Positions 58,014-64,000 of a stretch of DNA of 64,000 nt are shown one piece after another. The DNA is from Tachypleus tridentatus (Eukaryota > Arthropoda > Merostomata > Xiphosura > Limulidae): contig NC_134833.1 in NCBI RefSeq assembly GCF_004210375.1, positions 17,725,396-17,789,395 on the forward strand, given 5' to 3'. Positions within the stretch are counted from its first letter, which is position 1, and each line of letters opens with the position of its first letter. Below the pieces are notes generated by a model. It was not told where the DNA came from and did no database searches. It was given only the letters and a program-made list of their open reading frames with translations. The position numbers were made by a program, and so were the translations under genes.

Positions 58014-59030
58014 CTATTTCATCTTTAGTTCTTGAATTGTCTTGTTGAAGTCCTCATGAAAATTAGCAGAATTTGTTCTCGTTTTATCCAAACCATCACT
58101 AAGTCTTTTTTCTGTGCTTGCAGTTAGATAGTGTCTTTGAAATGGTATTTTCAACTCAGACCATCGCGCCTTTTGTCTGAAGCTTGAATACAGATCAGAG
58201 TTTATTTCTACGGTTTCTACCGTTGAAGGACCTTTCAGCTCTAAGTAACTAGATGGATTTTGCTTTGCTTCAAACTTTCTAAGAGGTCCCGAGGATTGAG
58301 AATACCAAACCAAACTTTGAGTACCACTTTTAACTGAAAATGTTTCAATCGATGAGTCGAAATTCACTCTGTTTGCGGTCGTTGGTTTGGTGGTAGAACG
58401 GAAAGACGATTTCAGCATTGCATCTAAAGTTTTACTTGAATGAGACTTAGTAAATGATGAATGGTCGAAACTAATGTTATTCGAGCTAGAAGTACTAGAT
58501 GTCGAAGGACAAATGATATGCGCTGGAGTCGGGTGCACGAGTGCTTTCTTTTGACGCGGAAAATTCATGATTTTGTTAAAACAGCGACAACACAAGTCTG
58601 TTCTGTAAAATCGACAGCTAAGAATTCGAACTCCTGCTATTATCAGGCCAAAAGCAGTGATGGCCAGGCCAATTCCCAGAATTAAAGGCCTTACTTCAGT
58701 GTTTCCAAAAGGCACCAAGAGGCCTACGAGGGCTATCGCTGTACCAATAAAGCCAACACCGAGTCCAATCACAATGAAGACGTCTGTTCCAACGTATTCT
58801 CTTCGGGTGGATATAGTAGCTGCTGAAGTTAAAGCGAGGCTACGAAGGCGTTGACGTGCCCTTATTCCTTGGAGGAGACGTGGGGGTCCAAGGGTAGAAC
58901 CTCTTCCCTCTGATACTTGGCCGATTTCGTTCCGGTTCAACATCAACCACCTGAGGACTTCTGATGTGTCGTTGTCAACATTATCCTGAACTGAAAGGCT
59001 GGAAGCACTTATTTCTGGCGGATTATTCAT
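58014..59030 (-). CDS. uncharacterised protein with two membrane segments
   Basis: A single open frame of 338 residues, not made of repeats. Residues 1-80 are polar with an Arg-rich stretch (about 56-63). Two hydrophobic helices follow: about 84-107 (VFIVIGLGVGFIGTAIALVG) and 114-136 (PLILGIGLAITAFGLIIAG), joined by only about six residues. Next is a Cys cluster (139, 147, 148, 150) that could be lipidated (inference). The rest (~160-338) is Ser/Thr-rich and probably disordered. The layout, with both ends on one membrane side and a GP/RP..GIG motif opening helix 2, recalls TMEM200-type proteins, but similarity is weak. The ATG at 59030 is the first in frame. It could be a single-exon gene or a large exon; an ACTACAGG just upstream could be an acceptor. 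Confidence 0.6.
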   Translation of the reverse strand: MNNPPEISASSLSVQDNVDNDTSEVLRWLMLNRNEIGQVSEGRGSTLGPPRLLQGIRARQRLRSLALTSAATISTRREYVGTDVFIVIGLGVGFIGTAIALVGLLVPFGNTEVRPLILGIGLAITAFGLIIAGVRILSCRFYRTDLCCRCFNKIMNFPRQKKALVHPTPAHIICPSTSSTSSSNNISFDHSSFTKSHSSKTLDAMLKSSFRSTTKPTTANRVNFDSSIETFSVKSGTQSLVWYSQSSGPLRKFEAKQNPSSYLELKGPSTVETVEINSDLYSSFRQKARWSELKIPFQRHYLTASTEKRLSDGLDKTRTNSANFHEDFNKTIQELKMK

Positions 59031-60103
59031 CCTGTAGTGTCACTTTTATATAATCGTGTAACTTCAGTTGGTAAATGTAATCACGGTAAAACACTATTGT
59101 TAATGATACCTCGTATGGTAAACGGTTTCAAGTGGCAAACGTTTTGGAAATTTTCTTCTCTCTTGATGGCCTTCTATATGTTTTTCTTTTTGTCATTTAT
59201 GATTTCGAGGTTTTGAAAAATGTTGTGCTAACAACAAGGTAACTTCTTGAAACGTAGCTTTGAACGTTTCGAATATTCTTTAGCGAAATCACTTTTACCA
59301 AAAACAAGAACTGTCGTTCGTGACTTCACTAAGTCATTAAAATGTCATTCTCTTTAAATCTCGTGTTGGATTTCGTTTCTGGTAGTCTTTAAACTTTTGT
59401 CAAACAAGGATTGTTTTTTATGCATGTTTCTTTATGGTTATGTAATAAAGTATAAAGGAAAAACAGACTTCCTAAATCTGATAAAACTAAGAACTCAATT
59501 GGCAAACAAATAACAGGAACAGCTGAATCCCGAATCCAGAAGACATCTTGATATAAACAAACTGCGATATTGCAAGCCAGATAAAACTCGGACAGCATAG
59601 TTTGGAATGTCAGCCTATGTCAGAATCTGTAAAGAAAAAAGAAGAGCTTATAGTTAATTTGTAAGATTCAGTTGAGGAACGTATTCGAAGAAAACTTGGA
59701 TGTCTTTGAATCACGATCGAGTTTTCTACTTCGGATGTTAACCCTAAGATCACCGATGAGGTTCATATAAGCTTAATATAGAATGTCCAAACATGATTAC
59801 GTAAAAAAAAAACAGAATTTTGACGATTCAGAAAAGTCGATGTTACAAAATCAGTTAATTAAAATGTTATTAGAATTTTGTTACAACAAAACGATACTCG
59901 ATAAGTTAATCGATTGGACTTTAAAAAACACGACATTCAGAAATTTAGCAAGAAAACAACTTAATTTCGAAAATACGATTTAAATTATTTACAAATATTA
60001 CACAGTCTTCGTCACTCATCTTCACAAGTTTCGCGTAAGGTTACATAAATGGCTGCATGTCCCTACTTTTGAAATTATAAATTGAAAAGATGGCACTAGT
60101 CAA
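59031..60103. other. region upstream of the membrane-protein gene
   Basis: On the - strand TATAAAAG ends about 13 bp before the ATG, too close to be its TATA box unless translation starts lower down. Short ORFs (59389-59598, 59783-59983) are unsupported. Confidence 0.3.
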
Positions 60104-60284
60104 TATTACCTACCCCTAACCCTTGAACTAGTTTCTAGATGAGTAGGGAGATTCGACCGTAGTTCTAATAGTCCACCCACGGTCCCGAAGTAATTAGAGT
60201 TTTTGAGGTAGCAGGATGTGAACCGTTAGTTACCGAATTCACAGTTAGGGTACGCTAACTTCCGGACCACGAACAGCCCATTTA
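60104..60284 (-). mobile_element. eroded SINE, probably family 1
   Basis: GAGTAGGGAGATTCGACCGT and CCACCCACGGTC resemble the complement of the body, and GGATGTGAACCG the complement of a B-box. It ends GAACAGCCC where the head should start. Confidence 0.4.
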
Positions 60285-60783
60285 CGAATATAACCTAGTG
60301 GCTGTTATAGGAAATAATGATAGATTGGGAATGATTTTCATTTAAGACGCGAGTTGTTCTTGTGGAAGAACATTGGATTTCAGAGTTACCGAATCGAGTT
60401 CCACTTTATGCGATACCACAAAATATTCCAAGTTTTAGGTTGTGGGTGCGTCATAAGAATGAAAGAAATCTCTTACCTTAGGCGATGGTTAATAGGGTGC
60501 TGCTGACAGGCTTTCTCCACTCCCTGGTCAGTTTCTCAAAATTAGGAATGATGGCAGGTATTCTTAGTAGTTTTGTCATAAATGTAGAAATACATGTTCA
60601 GTTTTAACAAATATTATGAAGTTCACACATGTTGTTTACTGTTTGAAAATAATTTAGAATTAAAGTGCATTGATGCGCAACATCTTTCAATAATGTGAGG
60701 CTTATAACGATAAAAAGCGACTTTCGATACCCACATTTGACAAAGCACATACAGTCTTTTCTGTCTGAATGATTTTTATCCGC
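60285..60783. other. no gene seen
   Basis: Weak tRNA-like text near 60350-60420 (eroded SINE). Nothing else recognised. Confidence 0.3.
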
Positions 60784-61695
60784 CTTCTCTAGTCCATCAG
60801 TGAACAATGATTACCAAACCTTCCATCTCTCCCTCTCTAGTCCATCACTGAACAATGATTACCAAACCTTCAATCTCTCCCCTCTAGTCCATCAGTGAAC
60901 AATGATTATCAAACTTTCCATCTGCCCTCTCTAGTCCGTCAGTGAACAATGATTACCAAACTTTCCATCTGCTCTCTCTAGTCCGTTAGTGAACAATGAT
61001 TATCAAACTTTCCATCTCACCTCTCTAGTCCATCAGTGAACAATGATTACCAAACTTTCCATCTGCCCTCTCTAGTTCGTCAGTGAACAATGATTACCAA
61101 ACTTTCCATCTCACCTCTCTGGTCCGTCAGTGAACAATGATAACCAAACTTTCCACCTGCTCTCTCTAGTCCATCAGTGAACAATGATTACCAAACTTTT
61201 CATCTCACCTCTCTAGTCCGTCAGTGAACAATGATAACCAAACTTTCCATCTGCCCTCTCTAGTCCGTCAGTGAACAATGATAACCAAACTTTCCATCTG
61301 CCCTCTCTAGTCCGTCAGTGAACAATGATTACCAAACTTTCCATCTGCCCTCTCTAGTCCATCAGTGAACAATGATTACCAAACTTTCCATCTGCCCTCT
61401 CTAGTCCATCAGTGAACAATGATTACCAAACTTTCCATCTGCCCTCTCTAGTCCATCAGTGAACAATGATTACCAAACTTTCCATCTCACCTCTCTAGTC
61501 CATCAGTGAACAATGATTACCAAACTTTCCATCTCACCTCTCTAGTCCGTCAGTGAACAATGATTATCAAACTTTTCATCTCACCTCTCAAGTCCGCCAG
61601 TGAACAATGATTACCAAACTTTCTATCTGCCCTCTCTAGTCCGTCAGTGAACAATGATTACCAAACTTTCCATCTGCCCTCTCTAGACCAAGTTG
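60784..61695. repeat. 47-bp minisatellite array, about 19 units
   Basis: Units contain CTCTCTAGTCCGTCAGTGAA and CAATGATTACCAAACTTTCC. Variants TCCATC/TCCGTC, GATTACC/GATAACC and CTGCCC/CTCACC alternate along the array. Unrelated in sequence to the other 47-bp array at 43612. Confidence 0.97.
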
Positions 61696-62156
61696 ATTCT
61701 GGGCTCAAAATCCATGGCTTTTAGTTTTAGGTCAATTTAAAACTTTCTTAGGGTCAGAGGTTGAGAGTCAAAGGGTCTTTCGGAGATCGATTCAGTCCCT
61801 TTGGAATGGATAAATAAACTGTGTTTAAGAATAAACCTAACTGTAATTCCTGTTCGCGAACAAGCTCTCCTTTCCCTTCCCAGTAGAACATCATAGATGG
61901 TCCATTGTATACCATTGCACTTAACAACAAATTAATAAGTTAGTAAAGATAATTTTGCGTATTTAACAAATGTATTATTTTGTTTATTAGCGAGACTTTG
62001 CGTGTTTTCTGAATGTTATGATGTTTTCTGTTAATTGATTGTTTTCCTTCAATTCTAAAATGCACCCGATTACATATCTAAAACATCAACAAGCGTGCAG
62101 TCTTTATGTTGACATTACTAACCTCAGAACAGACTTATAAGAACATCATTAGTGTT
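61696..62156. other. no gene seen
   Basis: Unique sequence, AT-rich; nothing recognised. Confidence 0.35.
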
Positions 62157-62435
62157 ATTTGTTTTTTGAATTTTGCGCAAAGCTACACAAGGGTTACCTG
62201 CGCTAGCCGTCCCTACCTTAGCAGTGTAAGACTAAATTTCTCCAAGCCCGTTCCATTGGCTGTGGTCATCACCACTCACCACCAACTCTTGGGGTACTCT
62301 TTTACCAACGAATGGTAGGATTGACTATACGTTATAATGCCTCTACGGCTGAAAGGGTGAGCATGTTTGGTGTGATGGAGATTCAAACCGTCAGACTGCA
62401 AGTCGAGCACACTAACCACCTGACCCTGCCAGGTC
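62157..62435 (-). mobile_element. SINE family 1, with an altered internal segment
   Basis: Reverse-strand copy. The usual stretch after GTAAGACTA is replaced by about 30 bp of unrelated text (TTTCTCCAAGCCCGTTCCAT) before CATCACCACTCACC resumes. Confidence 0.9.
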
Positions 62436-62621
62436 GAATTTCGTAAACGATTCTCTAAATTTACTTAAAACCTACAATGTAAATGCCCATGTTTTCGGTT
62501 GTCTTAAAAAGCATTGGGTATTTGTGTTCTGTATTGTATCAAACTGCACTGGTTATTCAGATTTCTTATAACACCAGAAAGTATTAGTGGTTCGGATTTA
62601 TCATTATCCCAGGAAATTTGT

Positions 62622-62748
62622 TTATTTGAATTTAAGTACCAAGCTATACAATAGGCTATCCGTGCTCTCTCTATGACGGGTATCGAATACTGGTTTTTAG
62701 CGTTGTAAGTCCGTAGGCATACCGCTTTGTCACTGGATGCTTCCCTAT
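62622..62748 (-). mobile_element. tRNA-derived repeat, type 3
   Basis: Complement of the 3' end (ACCAAGCTATACAATAGGCT), a B-box complement (GACGGGTATCGAATAC) and head (AGCGTTGTAAGTCCGTAGGC). Confidence 0.65.
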
Positions 62749-63106
62749 CATTATCACAGGAAGTATTAGTAATTAGGATTTCTTATTGTACAAGCAAGTA
62801 TTGGTCGTTTTTATTTATAATTACTAATTAATAGATGAAAGTGACCGGTAAAAAGCAATGAAAAATGTCAAGAACTTTCCATAAAGAAACAATACATTTC
62901 AACGTATCAGAGAAGGGGGACAGGACCCCTCTAAGACTTTTTCCTTTGATAACTTTTCGATATCAGTTTGTCTGAACCCTCTTTCCATTATTTGAAAGTT
63001 ATGTATCCTGAATACACTCATATAATTAAAATCAGTTCGTGGAAACACTATATGACAAAATACTCGTCACTGTATAAAAATAGCCTAATATCTTGCATAC
63101 TTCCTA

Positions 63107-63222
63107 TACTGGGACAGCGGTAAGTCTACGGATTCACAACGCAAAAAATCAGAGGTTTTATTCCCCTCGGTGGACACAGCAGATAGCCCGAAGTGGCTTT
63201 GTTATAAGAAAAACAGACAAAA
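63107..63222 (+). mobile_element. SINE family 2, complete copy
   Basis: GGGACAGCGGTAAGTCTACG, AACGCAAAAAATCAGAGG, then CAGATAGCCCGAAGTGGCTT and an A/CA-rich tail. Confidence 0.85.
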
Positions 63223-63982
63223 CACACACACACTCTCAAGTACGTATTTGACTATCATATTATTATATACTAGTTGGGTAACCGTTCCTTGAATAGAATA
63301 TATGCAAATTCATAATTAATAAAATGTTATCTTAGAACATGAAAATTTTTTCTCTTATATTTATTTTTAAAAACGCGCCCATAAAAACTACCAAATACAA
63401 AATGTGAAACCACAGGTTTCATGTATCTCCGTATAGACCAATCAAACCTTCATGCCAAATTTGGTGGAGATCCACTAAGAGGGGACAAAATAGTGGCAAA
63501 AAACATAAAAAAAATTCCTAATAAAAACCTGAAAATTTGCACTTATTTCAGTACGAACCTAATAAACCTACATGTTAGTTTTTGTGAAGATTCAATATTG
63601 TTTTCCATGTTGAAGATGTATCCATACTCTAGGAAGTAGTTACATGGACATACAACAGATAGTGTTATTATATTCATAAATATTTACTAAAACAACCCTT
63701 CACTTTATAATGGAAATACACTGAGATTTCCAACAACATTTGTCACAGAAAACAGTCTATCTGTTGTCAGATTTCCTTGTGGTTTGACAACAATTATCTT
63801 ATTTCCGTTCAATTTATAGTATTTCCGGTGTAATTGAAGTAAAAACTAAGGTGCATATTTCTGCACACCAAATTTTGTAAAAACCAACAAGTCGCTTTTG
63901 TACAAATAAAAATTCGGATTTCTCCTGATAAATGTACGGAGCATGTGTAAGAATTTTAAAAAGGGTTAAAGGCAGATTGCGA
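63223..63982. other. no gene seen; possible unclassified interspersed repeat
   Basis: The phrases CATGCCAAATTTGGTGGAGA (63451) and ACATGGACATACAACAGATA (63642) have the form of a widespread invertebrate repeat, but I cannot name the family. The ORF at 63421-63639 lies inside it and is not supported as a gene. Confidence 0.3.
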
Positions 63983-64000
63983 GGCCTGGCATGGCCAAGC
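63983..64000 (+). mobile_element. SINE family 1, start of a copy cut by the window end
   Basis: GGCCTGGCATGGCCAAGC is the first 18 bp of the family-1 head, identical in layout to the copy at 16728. Confidence 0.85.

Noticed and set aside
43612..61695. Common origin of the two 47-bp arrays (43612 and 60784)
   Set aside because: Only the unit length matches; sequences do not align.

Overview
The window is animal nuclear DNA: AT-rich, with small exons in large introns, many tRNA-derived SINEs, and tandem minisatellites that fill about 19 kb, or 30%. One SINE family has a tRNA-like head plus a body carrying 'TTCGTTGGTAAAAGAGTAGC'. I associate it with horseshoe crabs (Limulus/Tachypleus lineage). 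That assignment rests on memory of the repeat, not on a search. Nothing here is bacterial, viral or CRISPR-like.

Two conserved genes are recognisable on the + strand. The last two coding exons of an Rbfox (A2BP1/Fox-1) splicing factor lie at 7923-8007 and 8987-9031. The first two coding exons of a CTP:phosphoethanolamine cytidylyltransferase (PCYT2) lie at 25455-25552 and 27232-27274. The rest of PCYT2 is not visible, so its next intron runs through the gap or beyond the window. A third probable gene, on the - strand at 58014-59030, encodes an unrecognised 338-residue protein with two membrane segments.

Layout: 1-9.6 kb is the Rbfox 3' end, with a 62-copy 84-bp array in its intron. 9.6-25.4 kb is intergenic, with two opposed Penelope-like remnants, two tiny MITEs, SINEs and a complete-ended but dead mariner. 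25.4-32.1 kb is the PCYT2 5' end with a fold-back repeat and a decayed I/Jockey-type LINE that stops at a 500-N gap. 32.6-53.6 kb is dominated by six arrays (units 23, 58, 49, 38, 47 and 68 bp) mixed with SINEs. 53.6-64 kb holds more SINEs, two more arrays (39 and 47 bp) and the two-membrane-segment gene.

The long open reading frames at 1.9-7.2 kb are a by-product of an 84-bp (28-codon) repeat and are not annotated as genes. No new defence or metabolic system is visible. The most interesting signals are the array architecture, an Rbfox-type binding site just before the final Rbfox exon, the paired Penelope-like remnants, the fold-back with hammerhead-like motifs, and the orphan membrane protein.
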